From positions 1 through 44,919 of IMG/VR virus record IMGVR_UViG_3300031227_000002: a stretch of DNA of 44,919 nt; one strand, 5' to 3'. Shown piece after piece: positions 7,168 to 15,777 of this stretch; position 1 is the first letter of the stretch; the number at the start of each line of letters is the position of its first letter. The notes under the pieces were generated by a model that saw nothing but the letters and a program-made list of their open reading frames with translations, was not told the origin of the DNA and searched no databases. The stretch comes from a virus. The position numbers and the translations under genes are program-made.

Positions 7168-8668
7168 CATAGAAAAAAGAATTATAATGCGTTTTGAAGC
7201 AATAGATAAAGCATCTTCGGAATTTGCTAAACAAACAAGAAATGCTGAAAAGTTTAATAATGAAATGAGGAAGAATGCTTTAAATAATGAAAGACAAACC
7301 AAACAAAAACTTAAAAATGATAGATTGACTTCACTTGCAAATAGGGAAAAATTATCAGCATTAAAGAAAAAAGGTAGAGTTGAACAGCTTGCAGCTAAAC
7401 AAGAAAAAGATAGATTTGATTTGAGTAGAAGATTTCGTATGGAATTATTAGGTATTTTATTTGCGGGTATGGCATTACAAAGAGCAACAATGGGTTTCCT
7501 TAGAAGTGCAGTTACTGCATATAATAAAGCATTTACAGAAACAAATGCTTTCCAAGCAGCAACAAATAAACTTATAGCATCATGGACATTCTTTAAATTT
7601 AGACTTATAGATGTATTAGCACAGAATGAATTGTTTAGGAAGTTTGTAGATTTTTTAGTTGGTTTAGTTGATGCTTTAGCTGACTTAGACCCATCTGCAT
7701 TATTACTTATTATAACATCAGTTGCCGCTGCAGGAGTGGTAGGTAGCACATTTATGGTGGCAGCATCTATATTATTAGGATTAGCTTCATTAAAGATTGC
7801 GTTTCCGGGTGCTGAATTAGCAATAGCTGGTTTTATTAAAAAGGTTGGACCTATTACTAATTTTGCAAAGTTACTATCTACAGGATTAGGAGTGTTCTTT
7901 ATATATGAAGGATTTAAAGATGTACTTGCAGGTGATTTTTTAAATGGATTAATTAGTATTATAGGTGGTGCAGCATTTTTGATTGGGGGATTTAAATGGG
8001 GAATAACTATATGGGTAGCTTTAAAGTTTGTAGAACCAGCTATTAAAGAATTACAAAAGATAACCAATATGATTCAAGAAAAATTAGGAGTTGATTTAGG
8101 TAAAGCAACAGCAACTAGTTTTTCTGAAGCATTACAAAAAAAGATGAGGGCAACAGGTGTACCAGGTGTAATATCAAAAGTATTTGGATTTCTTTCTTCA
8201 AGTGCAAATAAAGGTAGGGAGGTAATATTGCCAGGAACAGGTATTGGATTTAATATGGCTAAAAAAATAGCAGATTTGACTTTAAGTTTCTTTGGTCTTA
8301 ATTTTCAGTTTCTTAAAGCAAAGCAACAAATGGAAATTATAAATCCTCAGTTTAATACAATGAGTGCAAATTTAGAAAAGATAGATAAGAAATTAGTTAA
8401 AGAAAGTGTTGTACCTAGTATGGGGTTATTAAATATGGAATTTGGTAGACTTCTATTTCATTTAATAGAAGTGATAACAATAATCCCTTCATTAATATTA
8501 CAACTTAATTTAGAAGAAGAAGCACACATAACAAACACAGATGCAATAAATGCTGAAGCAGATGCATTAGAAAGACTTGCTTCAATAAAAGGTATAAGTT
8601 CAGGTGGAGGGGGTACAGAACAAACAAGTGGTTCACGTGACCCATCAAGGAGAAGGCAATCTCCATAA
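7157..8668 (+). CDS. Tape measure protein
   Basis: 503 residues. Basic coiled-coil N-terminus (about 1-95), then long hydrophobic helices (about 95-290, e.g. LLLIITSVAAAGVVGSTFMV and FLNGLISIIGGAAFLIGGF), then a helical region and a Gly/Ser/Arg-rich tail. This charge/hydrophobic layout directly after the chaperone pair is that of tail tape measures. At the usual 1.5 angstrom per residue it predicts a tail near 75 nm. No AGGTGA; the ATG overlaps the upstream frame, so translation is probably coupled. A long open frame on the opposite strand is a shadow. Confidence 0.85.
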   Translation: MVSDIEKRIIMRFEAIDKASSEFAKQTRNAEKFNNEMRKNALNNERQTKQKLKNDRLTSLANREKLSALKKKGRVEQLAAKQEKDRFDLSRRFRMELLGILFAGMALQRATMGFLRSAVTAYNKAFTETNAFQAATNKLIASWTFFKFRLIDVLAQNELFRKFVDFLVGLVDALADLDPSALLLIITSVAAAGVVGSTFMVAASILLGLASLKIAFPGAELAIAGFIKKVGPITNFAKLLSTGLGVFFIYEGFKDVLAGDFLNGLISIIGGAAFLIGGFKWGITIWVALKFVEPAIKELQKITNMIQEKLGVDLGKATATSFSEALQKKMRATGVPGVISKVFGFLSSSANKGREVILPGTGIGFNMAKKIADLTLSFFGLNFQFLKAKQQMEIINPQFNTMSANLEKIDKKLVKESVVPSMGLLNMEFGRLLFHLIEVITIIPSLILQLNLEEEAHITNTDAINAEADALERLASIKGISSGGGGTEQTSGSRDPSRRRQSP

Positions 8669-8689
8669 TAATATATAAGGTGAATGAAC

Positions 8690-9253
8690 ATGGCTAATGT
8701 AACAATACAAGATAAAGGTTTTTATGATGTATCAGGTAATTTTCCATCTAGCGGAATAGGTAGTGAGGAAATAGCATATGGTACTGAAGTAGGTGAACCA
8801 CTAACATCTACAAAGGGAACAGTAATAAATATAAATGCAGTTAGTATAACTATGACTATGGAAACATCAAAGGATGATTCTGTACCGATACAAAAGAAAG
8901 ATGATAATAATTCTAATAAACGATTTGAATTTGGAGAGATAGATAAAACAGGAATAGGTTTTCCTAAGTGGACTATAAGGGGAGCATTTAAAACAACAGA
9001 CGTTATACAAGCAAGAAATTATGGTCGGTTAGTTCATTGTGTTAAAACAAAGGGATATAAACAAATAGCAATAACTGCAGTAGATAATGCAGAGATATTA
9101 TCTTATTCAAAGTATGGTGAAAGGGAGTATGATGCAGAAGGCACAAAGACAATACTTAATTTTAATTGTAGGATAATAAACTTCACTGTTGACCAAGTTG
9201 TGAAGAAAGGTGAAAAGATAGAATATACTTTAGTTGTCATGGAGACAAAATAA
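8690..9253 (+). CDS. Tail/baseplate protein, 187 aa
   Basis: 187 residues (MANVTIQDKGFYDVSGNFPS...), beta-rich with an even spread of strands (TVININAVSITMTMETS; KWTIRGAFKTTD; EKIEYTLVVMETK). The place between tape measure and the hub-like gene is that of distal tail or LysM-type baseplate proteins. AGGTGA (8678-8683) lies six bases before the ATG at 8690; an in-frame ATG at 8684 abuts it. The exact family was not recognised. Confidence 0.6.
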   Translation: MANVTIQDKGFYDVSGNFPSSGIGSEEIAYGTEVGEPLTSTKGTVININAVSITMTMETSKDDSVPIQKKDDNNSNKRFEFGEIDKTGIGFPKWTIRGAFKTTDVIQARNYGRLVHCVKTKGYKQIAITAVDNAEILSYSKYGEREYDAEGTKTILNFNCRIINFTVDQVVKKGEKIEYTLVVMETK

Positions 9254-9254
9254 G

Positions 9255-10589
9255 ATGGGAATTTTATTTGTAAGATTAAGACATAAACCAGCAGGTAGTG
9301 TCTTTAGTGATGTTAATGCATTCAGTTCACTTACTATAAGACAATCTATGAAAGCAGAATCTAGTCAAATACAAATAGGATTGAGTAATAAGTTTGGAAG
9401 GTATAGTGGTTTATCTACTAATCCCTCTACATTAGCTAGTTTCAATGAGGATGATGAGATTGCTATTTACGCAGCTAATGATACTATTGTATTAGCAGAC
9501 AATTTATTAATGACTGGTACAATTAAAGAATGGGGATTTGGTGAAGATGAACAGAAAGTAGTATTGGATATTACTGCAATGGATAGGACATATGAGTTGT
9601 TAAAAAATATTTTTATGCCTGGTAAGTTTGATTCAGTTGAAGGACTAACTGCACCAGAAGCAATAAAGAAAGTTGTTAGGTTTGCAACTTATGATGAAGA
9701 TAGCAATTCTGGATTTAATACAGATAATGTAGAAACAACACCAACAGGAAAAAGTACAGACCCAGCAGGTGCTGTAGCGTTTAAAGAAATTAATGAAGCA
9801 ATGATTCATAAGACTGGTTATGAATGGATACAAACATTATCAAAAGACCCACACACAAGATATACTGTTGCTGGTTCTGGTGATTATAATAGTGCAAGAG
9901 CATTTATTTTCTTTGTTGATGAGAACGAAAACTTCCATTGGAAATATCCTTCAAATGTTGTAGCAGATAATGGTACGATAAATTTAACTGACCCTTCACT
10001 TAATATATTAACAACTAAATTAAAGAAGTCAATATTTGATGTTGTTAATATGGTTATATATAATGCAGGTATTGGACCAAATGGTAAAGGAATACAATGG
10101 TATTTTTTTGATGAATCTTCAAAGATAACTGGACTTAATATAAGAGTACAACCTATGATTGATATAGCAAGAGATTTACAACAAAAAGAAAAGGCATTTT
10201 CAAAAGATAATGGTGAACCATTTGATGGAGAATATCCTGATTTTAGTTCATTTGGTAATTATACTACTAGTTGGGGTGAAACAGTTACTAACGATGGTGA
10301 ATATCAGGGAAATAGGAAGAGTGGTTTTAAAGGTAAGTGTATAGAACTTGCAACATCAAGAGCAAGAAAAATAACTATTAATTCAGCTAACCTTAGATGG
10401 AAAGGAAGAATTGAAATGAAGGGTACAAAAACATTTGCAGTTGGAGATTTATTAAGTGTATCTGATGAGCGTTTTAATTTGAATAGTACAAAGATAAGAT
10501 TGGTTGGTTTAAATCATTTAATAAAAGAAACTGGTTGGTTTACAACATTAGAAGTTGAAGAAGATGAAAATGAAGTGGTGATTAATTAA
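9255..10589 (+). CDS. Tail hub protein, gp27/gpD-like
   Basis: 444 residues. The N-terminal domain reads DDEIAIYAAND, LLMTGTIKEWGFGEDEQKVV and LDITAMDRTYELLKNIF, the pattern of tail hub proteins (gp27, Mu gp44, P2 gpD): a field of local coordinates, 'GxI' and 'DxxxxLxxxxF'. The C-terminus (TKIRLVGLNHLIKETGWFTT LEVEEDE) fits the hub's last beta domain. Start two bases after the upstream stop. The hub forms the trimeric base that closes the tail tube. Confidence 0.65.
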   Translation: MGILFVRLRHKPAGSVFSDVNAFSSLTIRQSMKAESSQIQIGLSNKFGRYSGLSTNPSTLASFNEDDEIAIYAANDTIVLADNLLMTGTIKEWGFGEDEQKVVLDITAMDRTYELLKNIFMPGKFDSVEGLTAPEAIKKVVRFATYDEDSNSGFNTDNVETTPTGKSTDPAGAVAFKEINEAMIHKTGYEWIQTLSKDPHTRYTVAGSGDYNSARAFIFFVDENENFHWKYPSNVVADNGTINLTDPSLNILTTKLKKSIFDVVNMVIYNAGIGPNGKGIQWYFFDESSKITGLNIRVQPMIDIARDLQQKEKAFSKDNGEPFDGEYPDFSSFGNYTTSWGETVTNDGEYQGNRKSGFKGKCIELATSRARKITINSANLRWKGRIEMKGTKTFAVGDLLSVSDERFNLNSTKIRLVGLNHLIKETGWFTTLEVEEDENEVVIN

Positions 10590-11203
10590 TGGTAGAAGAC
10601 ATAGATGATATCTTTAATGATAATAAAGATGTTAAACAACAATTAGGGATACCTGATGATGCTAATGTTAGTATTAATAAATGGGAGATTGAAGATGTTA
10701 GTATCTACGATGCTAACTTTAAATTTGAATCCAACATAATGAATGATTCATTTCTATTAGGTGTACCAACACATGCTATTTTAGGTACAAGTAAATTAGG
10801 TGATAGGAGTGATGGTTATGTAATAGAAGAGGAACAAACTAATAATCAAAAGATAACAGATGATGGGGTAAATCAAATCATTGCATTCTTACGTGAAGAG
10901 ACATCAGAGAATCCAACACATACAGCAATAGGTACAGGTACATCAACTTACTTTTCAACTCAAACAGAATTAGTAACTGAAGTTGATACTAGACGTGTAC
11001 CTCTTGCTAATATAACATCAACAAAACAAATAAACTATACTGTTATTTATAGAGGGGAAACAATAACCGATGTAACTGAGTTTGGTTTATTTAATGCAAG
11101 TTCAACAGGTAAAATGTTTAATAGACGTGTGTTTTCAGCAACGAGTTTTAATAATACAACACAATATAGATTTACATCAATCTTATTACTAGGTGACTTA
11201 TAA
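10589..11203 (+). CDS. Baseplate/fibre protein with GTGT...E-F-GLF module
   Basis: 204 residues. The C-terminal half has ITDDGVNQIIAFL, then HTAIGTGTS, LVTEVDTRRVPL and VTEFGLFNAS, ending in TSILLLGDL. The same spaced pattern (TDxGxNxI, GxGT, L-x-x-E, E-x-GLF) occurs in the next gene, so the two are tandem paralogues. This module is frequent in tail-tip and fibre proteins of tailed viruses. GGTGAT lies seven bases before the ATG, which overlaps the upstream stop (TAATG). Confidence 0.65.
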   Translation: MVEDIDDIFNDNKDVKQQLGIPDDANVSINKWEIEDVSIYDANFKFESNIMNDSFLLGVPTHAILGTSKLGDRSDGYVIEEEQTNNQKITDDGVNQIIAFLREETSENPTHTAIGTGTSTYFSTQTELVTEVDTRRVPLANITSTKQINYTVIYRGETITDVTEFGLFNASSTGKMFNRRVFSATSFNNTTQYRFTSILLLGDL

Positions 11204-11961
11204 TGGTGGTAACAGATTATGGATTGAATAAGATAAGGAATTGGTTAGGTGATAGTGCTATAACCCCACCAGTTACAATAGGGGTAGGATTAGGTACAAC
11301 TGTACCAACTGGGGCAGATGTTGCTTTAAATAATGAGATATATCCAACAACAACTAGGAATACATCTACTAGGTCTATAGCAGATGGAGTAGTTAATTAT
11401 CTTATGATAATGGAAACTACTCAAGGTTCAACAGCGAACTATAGTGAGATGGGTTTATTTGCAACGCATACAGGTGGTAGTTGTTGGACTAGGAAAATTC
11501 ATCCAGATAATAGAAATGATGGTTCAATTATAATGAATTCATTTATTGGTCTAAGAGTAAGTACAACCAATTCAGAAATACTACAAAGTTTAACTGTAAG
11601 CTTTGCTAATGATGATGATAAGGATGGAGCAACAACCGCAGATTGGAACAATGGATTAAATAGATTAAGAATGAGTGACAATCCAAGTCATATGTTATTA
11701 TATAATACCATTGGTATTACTTCATCTATATCAACTTTATTAATATCAAAGGTTACTGTATCAGCAACAGAAGTAAAGTATGGTAGTGATTCTATACAAT
11801 ACTTTGTATCAGGAGACGGTGGTTCTAATTGGACTGAATTTACAAATGGTGTTGAAGGAACAGTGCCTAGTGGTAATGATTTAAGAGTACGTGTGTTCTT
11901 TAGTGGTAATGGTGGTACAGATACTTATATAACAAACTTAACTATTCAGGTGGTAACATAA
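11203..11961 (+). CDS. Baseplate/fibre protein, paralogue of the upstream gene with an added beta domain
   Basis: 252 residues. Residues 1-125 repeat the upstream module (VTDYGLNKIRNWL, IGVGLGTT, LNNEIYPTTTR, SEMGLFATH). Residues about 140-252 are a new beta-sandwich-like domain (ISTLLISKVTVSATEVKYGS; YFVSGDGGSNWTEFTNG), a form common in carbohydrate-binding or fibronectin-like tips. AGGTGA precedes the ATG; TAATG overlap at both ends. Probably a tail-tip receptor-contact protein. Confidence 0.65.
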   Translation: MVVTDYGLNKIRNWLGDSAITPPVTIGVGLGTTVPTGADVALNNEIYPTTTRNTSTRSIADGVVNYLMIMETTQGSTANYSEMGLFATHTGGSCWTRKIHPDNRNDGSIIMNSFIGLRVSTTNSEILQSLTVSFANDDDKDGATTADWNNGLNRLRMSDNPSHMLLYNTIGITSSISTLLISKVTVSATEVKYGSDSIQYFVSGDGGSNWTEFTNGVEGTVPSGNDLRVRVFFSGNGGTDTYITNLTIQVVT

Positions 11962-13397
11962 TGGCAAGAAGATGGATTAAAATTGGAGCAGGTGCTGGTG
12001 CATCTATAGCAACAATTACGGGATTGTTTTATATTTTATCAATGTTATTTGGATTTCAGATAATAGACATAACAGGAGATATAAGTTGTATGGGTACATA
12101 TGAACAACCATGTGTTTCCCATTTCTTAGTAAAGAATCCTACACGTTATGATGTAGATATTTACAACAAGAACCAGACACAATTAGACTTCTCACCAGAT
12201 GTGAAGGACTATGCTTTATTTGTACCAGACGGTAGATGTAGTGCCACAGGTAAGTGTAGATGTGAGTTCAAAGATGGAACTAAGATTGGCTTCAAAGGTT
12301 GGAGATGTGTAGATTTCACTAACAAGACAAAACCTAGAATAGATAAGGTTTATACATTTAGATTTCCACGTTATAGCGAAACAGAGTTTAAGTTAGTTGG
12401 TATTAAACATAACCCTAGTGATTTTATTAAATGGGGATTCGGAACCAATGAGAAGTATCTTGACCCATTCTGGTCAGGTATAGTTGATAGTGGTAATGTT
12501 ACTTTAGATATGCATTTTAATAATAGTATTAGGGATAGCAGTGGTTTTAATTCTGATAATGGTGTTAATGGTTATGAATTTACTAATGGTAACAGTAATG
12601 ATATAGGGGGAAGTGGAACTGGTGTAGATACAACAATAACTTATTCAGATAAAGGTGCTGGGTTTAATGGTGGTACTAGTGAAATTAGGGTAGCAAAGGC
12701 AAACACTTTAAGGTCAAATAATAATTTTACAGTATCAGCAAGTTTTTATGGTGACATTATTGGATGGGGAAGTTTAGCAAATCAAGGAGGTTATTGGTCA
12801 GGAGTTGGTGGTGGAAATAAATTTGGTTGGGATTTCTATGGTACTTCAAATAGAATTAGATTTGATTTATATAATGGTACAAATGGTCAAACAGGTATAT
12901 GTGTATTTGATAAATCTCCAACTTATGTTTCTGGAAAGAACACAGTTACAATTACTTATAGTGATTTAACAATATCAGGTTGGCATAATGGTGTTTCAAT
13001 GGGAACAAGTGTTTGTACAATACCATTTTATCAAAATGAAGATGATTTAATTATTGGAACTACAAATCAAAGCCAAAATAATTTTAATGGAAATATAAGT
13101 GAGTATCATATTAAACAGATTAATAAAACTTTATGGTTATTTAATTTAACAAATAATGGTACTGCTCCAGGTAATGTAACTATTAGTATAGATAGAAATA
13201 GAACATTCTTTCAATGGAACTTATCAGGTAATATAATAAATACAACAGAATATAATATAACTGAGTTGGATATTAATGAAAGTATATTACTTAACAGTAC
13301 ACTCAATTTAATACAAGCTAATCAAACATATGTTAATTGGACAATAACTGTAGATAACTTTAATTGGACATTTAATTATACATTTACAATAAGTTAA
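11961..13397 (+). CDS. Membrane-anchored LamG-like adhesin
   Basis: 478 residues. One N-terminal membrane segment (about 14-40: IATITGLFYILSMLFGFQII) is followed by a Cys-containing region (60-140; CMGTYEQPCVSHF, CSATGKCRCEF), then a concanavalin/LamG-like beta domain (about 175-380; VTLDMHFNNSIRDSSG, AGFNGGTSEIRV, NEDDLIIGTTNQSQ) and an Asn/Thr-rich C-terminus with many N-x-S/T sequons. Such LamG plus sequon-rich proteins are typical of DPANN archaeal surfaces. GGTGGTAA precedes the ATG. A membrane-anchored protein in a tail-fibre position is odd. Confidence 0.7.
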   Translation: MARRWIKIGAGAGASIATITGLFYILSMLFGFQIIDITGDISCMGTYEQPCVSHFLVKNPTRYDVDIYNKNQTQLDFSPDVKDYALFVPDGRCSATGKCRCEFKDGTKIGFKGWRCVDFTNKTKPRIDKVYTFRFPRYSETEFKLVGIKHNPSDFIKWGFGTNEKYLDPFWSGIVDSGNVTLDMHFNNSIRDSSGFNSDNGVNGYEFTNGNSNDIGGSGTGVDTTITYSDKGAGFNGGTSEIRVAKANTLRSNNNFTVSASFYGDIIGWGSLANQGGYWSGVGGGNKFGWDFYGTSNRIRFDLYNGTNGQTGICVFDKSPTYVSGKNTVTITYSDLTISGWHNGVSMGTSVCTIPFYQNEDDLIIGTTNQSQNNFNGNISEYHIKQINKTLWLFNLTNNGTAPGNVTISIDRNRTFFQWNLSGNIINTTEYNITELDINESILLNSTLNLIQANQTYVNWTITVDNFNWTFNYTFTIS

Positions 13398-13415
13398 ACA
13401 ATAGAGGTGAATAAT

Positions 13416-14024
13416 ATGAGTGTAAAAAATACAGATTTAGGTGGAACAGATTGGGTAGATGCAGAAGTATTAACCGATACAGATTTGAATGATACATTCG
13501 ATGAATTATTCACAACGAATAATCCAACATTAAATACATCCACTGGACATGGACATGATGGGGTTGATAGTAAACTTCTTTCAAATATATTCAAGGGTTC
13601 TGAAAGTAATGCAACTGAATATACAAGTTCAGTTCACGGGTATGTTACAGTACGTACATATGGTTGGACTAATCAATTAGCAAGTGGTAATATATTTCAA
13701 GGACCAATTGTAATGAATATAAATTTGAAAACTACAGCTGGAGATGACCAGGTTAGATGTAAAATTATATTAACTGATGATGAAGATAATCTGTTAGCTA
13801 CTAGTAATGAAGCAACTTCAACTAGTTCTGGTTATGCTGCAAAAGTTCTTACCATTTCTGAAGCAACATTATTAGCTGTACCAGTTGAAAATGAAGCAGG
13901 TTATAAGATTAAAACACAGGTAACAGTAGACACAGGCGTTAATGGTGTTGCAGTAAATAATCAAGTATTGAGTATTAAGAAAGTTCTTGATTCAATAAAA
14001 GAGTTGGATATAACACAATCATGA
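13416..14024 (+). CDS. Tail fibre-associated structural protein
   Basis: 202 residues. The N-terminus has DTDLNDTFDELF and then STGHGHDGVDSKLL; both the 'DLNxTFD' and 'GHxHDG' patterns are frequent in phage tail and fibre proteins. The rest is beta-rich (GYVTVRTYGW, VMNINLKTTAG). AGGTGA lies five bases before the ATG at 13416. Probably a virion protein at the tail tip or a fibre collar. Confidence 0.65.
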   Translation: MSVKNTDLGGTDWVDAEVLTDTDLNDTFDELFTTNNPTLNTSTGHGHDGVDSKLLSNIFKGSESNATEYTSSVHGYVTVRTYGWTNQLASGNIFQGPIVMNINLKTTAGDDQVRCKIILTDDEDNLLATSNEATSTSSGYAAKVLTISEATLLAVPVENEAGYKIKTQVTVDTGVNGVAVNNQVLSIKKVLDSIKELDITQS

Positions 14025-14035
14025 GGTGAATGACA

Positions 14036-14575
14036 ATGGAAATAAAAATGAATGATGTATATTTAATATTAAGTGTTTGTGTCTTAGCTACAATAACATT
14101 CTTTATTGGAATGAGTTTAGGTACAACTACAATAGAACAAACAGAATGTGAAATAGGTAAACCAATACTATGTCAACAAATAGATGTATGTCAAGATTGT
14201 GATAAACTATTAGAACAACAGAAGAAGATGTTTGAAGATAGTTTGGATATAGTTAAAGGGCTTAATGATGATGAGGATATTAATTGCTTATATAAGCCAG
14301 GATTAGCTAATACTAGGATTGAACGAAGTAAGATACTTAATAGTAAGTGTCTACAAGATGCTATGTCTGATGTACCAGATAATACTTTATATGTTAAGTA
14401 TACCTTATCTAAAGGTATTATACTTGAAAGAATATGTGGTTCAATAGTATATGGTGAACTAACAGTTGAAGTACAAAAGACAGAAGATGGTACAAGAACA
14501 AAAGAAAGTTTTACTACAAACTTTGAATTAGATGATGATACAGTAACATGTAAAGAACAGTTGAGGTGGAATTAA
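14036..14575 (+). CDS. Membrane protein with a Cys-containing external domain
   Basis: 179 residues. One N-terminal membrane segment (about 7-30: VYLILSVCVLATITFFIGMS) is followed by a domain with paired Cys (CQQIDVCQDC) and others at NC, KCL and IC, suggesting disulfides outside the membrane. AGGTGA (14024-14029) sets the ATG at 14036. Its stop shares bases with the next ATG. Placed right before the transglutaminase-like gene, it may help position or regulate that enzyme; no family recognised. Confidence 0.65.
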   Translation: MEIKMNDVYLILSVCVLATITFFIGMSLGTTTIEQTECEIGKPILCQQIDVCQDCDKLLEQQKKMFEDSLDIVKGLNDDEDINCLYKPGLANTRIERSKILNSKCLQDAMSDVPDNTLYVKYTLSKGIILERICGSIVYGELTVEVQKTEDGTRTKESFTTNFELDDDTVTCKEQLRWN

Positions 14576-15195
14576 TGAAGATTAAACTACCTGAGATGTT
14601 TGCTAAACGTAAAGAAGTACAAGAGTATGTACGTAGAAAATCTTTGTATAGAGTGTTAGTATCATATGTTTTAGATTGGAAATATAAAGGTAAGAAAAGA
14701 AACTTGGTTAAGTGGATGAATACTCATCTACATGATGAAAATGTAATTGAATTAGCACAACGTTTCAAAGGTAGTAATGATAAGAAAGTTATAGACATAT
14801 TGAAGTATGTATATAATTATCTTACATATACACCTGATATAAACAAATGGAAAGTTGAAGAGTATTGGCAAACACCTGCTGAAACATTAAAGTTTGCTTC
14901 AGGTGATTGTGAAGATGGAACATTATTAATATATGCTTTATGTTATTATGCAGAAATACCAGACCATTTAATTAGAATAGTATGTGGAGATGTTAAAGGT
15001 GGTGGTCATTGTTATATTGCTTATTCAGCAGAGTTAGATGCAGTAGAAAGAAGTATAGATTGGTGTTATGATATTCAATTAAGTGATGTTAAATTTAGAA
15101 AAGTATATGGTGATAATGACTTATATTACTTTGGAGAAAGAGAATGGTTCTCATTTAATTCAACTACAAGTTATAAATTGAAAGTGAAGAGGTGA
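14575..15195 (+). CDS. Transglutaminase-like cysteine protein
   Basis: 206 residues with a transglutaminase-like core: Cys112 in FASGDCEDGT, His145 in KGGGHCYIAY and Asp162 in SIDWCYD form the expected catalytic triad. The N-terminal 90 residues are basic and helical. Folds of this type include peptidases, amidases and the pseudomurein endoisopeptidases (C71) of methanogen viruses. With a membrane protein upstream and two small membrane proteins downstream it could be the lysis enzyme, but the substrate is unknown. GAGGTGG precedes the ATG. Confidence 0.75.
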   Translation: MKIKLPEMFAKRKEVQEYVRRKSLYRVLVSYVLDWKYKGKKRNLVKWMNTHLHDENVIELAQRFKGSNDKKVIDILKYVYNYLTYTPDINKWKVEEYWQTPAETLKFASGDCEDGTLLIYALCYYAEIPDHLIRIVCGDVKGGGHCYIAYSAELDAVERSIDWCYDIQLSDVKFRKVYGDNDLYYFGEREWFSFNSTTSYKLKVKR

Positions 15196-15202
15196 AATGG
15201 GG

Positions 15203-15382
15203 ATGGCAGAGAAAACATTTTATAAGATAACAAACAAAGATATATATGAGAAGTTAGAAGATATTGAGAAACATGTAGAAAGAACTAATGGTAAAGTAAA
15301 TGTTAATAGATGGGTTAGTACAACTGCATTATCACTTACAGTTATAATCTTAGTTTTTTTAATTCAACATAGTTTAAAATAG
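15203..15382 (+). CDS. Small membrane protein, XhlA-like layout
   Basis: 59 residues. A helical N-terminus with NDIYEKLEDIEKHVERTNGK is followed by one C-terminal membrane helix (TTALSLTVIILVFLIQHSLK). This coiled-coil plus 'TNGKV' plus single TM layout is like XhlA/haemolysin-type small lysis-cassette proteins of phages. AGGTGA sets ATG at 15203. It lies between the transglutaminase-like protein and a holin-like gene. Confidence 0.65.
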   Translation: MAEKTFYKITNKDIYEKLEDIEKHVERTNGKVNVNRWVSTTALSLTVIILVFLIQHSLK

Positions 15383-15393
15383 AGGTGAAACAA

Positions 15394-15585
15394 ATGTCAA
15401 AAGTATTAAAGTTTGAAACAAAGAAAGCATATAGTATATTAATTGGGTTAACAAAGACAGCTAAGAATGCAGCAATCTTCTTACTACCTAGTTTGATAGC
15501 ATATCAAACAACTATCCCTTTAAAATATGCTGGTATATTATCTATAGCAATATATATTATTAAAAATTACATTGAAAATAAATAA
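15394..15585 (+). CDS. Holin-like small membrane protein
   Basis: 63 residues with two hydrophobic segments (about 24-40, NAAIFLLPSLIAYQ, and 45-60, YAGILSIAIYIIK) and basic ends, the size and topology of class II holins. GAGGTGA lies five bases before the ATG. It is the last gene of the + block. Function as a holin is inferred from size, topology and neighbours only. Confidence 0.6.
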   Translation: MSKVLKFETKKAYSILIGLTKTAKNAAIFLLPSLIAYQTTIPLKYAGILSIAIYIIKNYIENK

Positions 15586-15604
15586 ATAAATTAATTTATT
15601 TATA

Positions 15605-15621
15605 CTAGTTTTTACAACTAG
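15605..15621. promoter_or_regulatory. 17-bp palindromic operator-like site, copy 1
   Basis: CTAGTTTTTACAACTAG: arms CTAGTT/AACTAG around TTTAC. The reverse complement is identical to the site at 31239-31255 and matches 33041-33057 in 16 of 17 bases. An AATTTATTTATAC stretch (15592-15604) just before it looks like a TATA box, so the site sits where an archaeal repressor would block a + strand start. No gene follows on that strand before 15778. Confidence 0.65.
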
Positions 15622-15624
15622 AAC

Positions 15625-15735
15625 AAATAATATTAGTTTGGAGATTACTTGAGATAATGACGTAAAATAAGACGTTTTAAGCTATCTTTATTTTACCCTA
15701 TAGCTAATACCTTTTTTCTTTTTTCTTTCTTTATT
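15625..15735 (+). ncRNA. Possible short RNA between convergent blocks
   Basis: If the TATA-like box at 15592-15604 is used, an RNA would start near 15625. GTAAAATAA (15662-15670) can pair with TTATTTTAC (15688-15696), and AGCTAT (15680-15685) with ATAGCT (15700-15705). The two stems interleave as a pseudoknot or compete. A T-rich tract (15711-15735) could end transcription. No open frame of note is inside. It could equally be just the shared terminator of the two blocks. Confidence 0.35.
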
Positions 15736-15757
15736 TAGGCTTATATTAAGCTAGAAA
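15664..15757 (+). repeat. Intergenic element, copy 2
   Basis: AAAATAA (15664-15670), a 17-nt loop starting GACG, TTATTTT (15688-15694), TACCTTTTTT (15708 on) and GGCTTATATTAAGCTAGAA (15738 on) repeat the parts and spacing of 4001-4096. GCTTA-TAT-TAAGC inside the last box is itself a palindrome. Here it separates the 3' ends of the + and - blocks. Confidence 0.65.
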
Positions 15758-15777
15758 TAGATAATAAGAACCTTATT

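Noticed and set aside
7138-8067. 309-codon open frame on the - strand
   Set aside because: It lies wholly opposite the tape measure gene, has no ribosome site, and its Asn/Lys/Ser-rich translation is what the complement of this A+T-rich gene would give.
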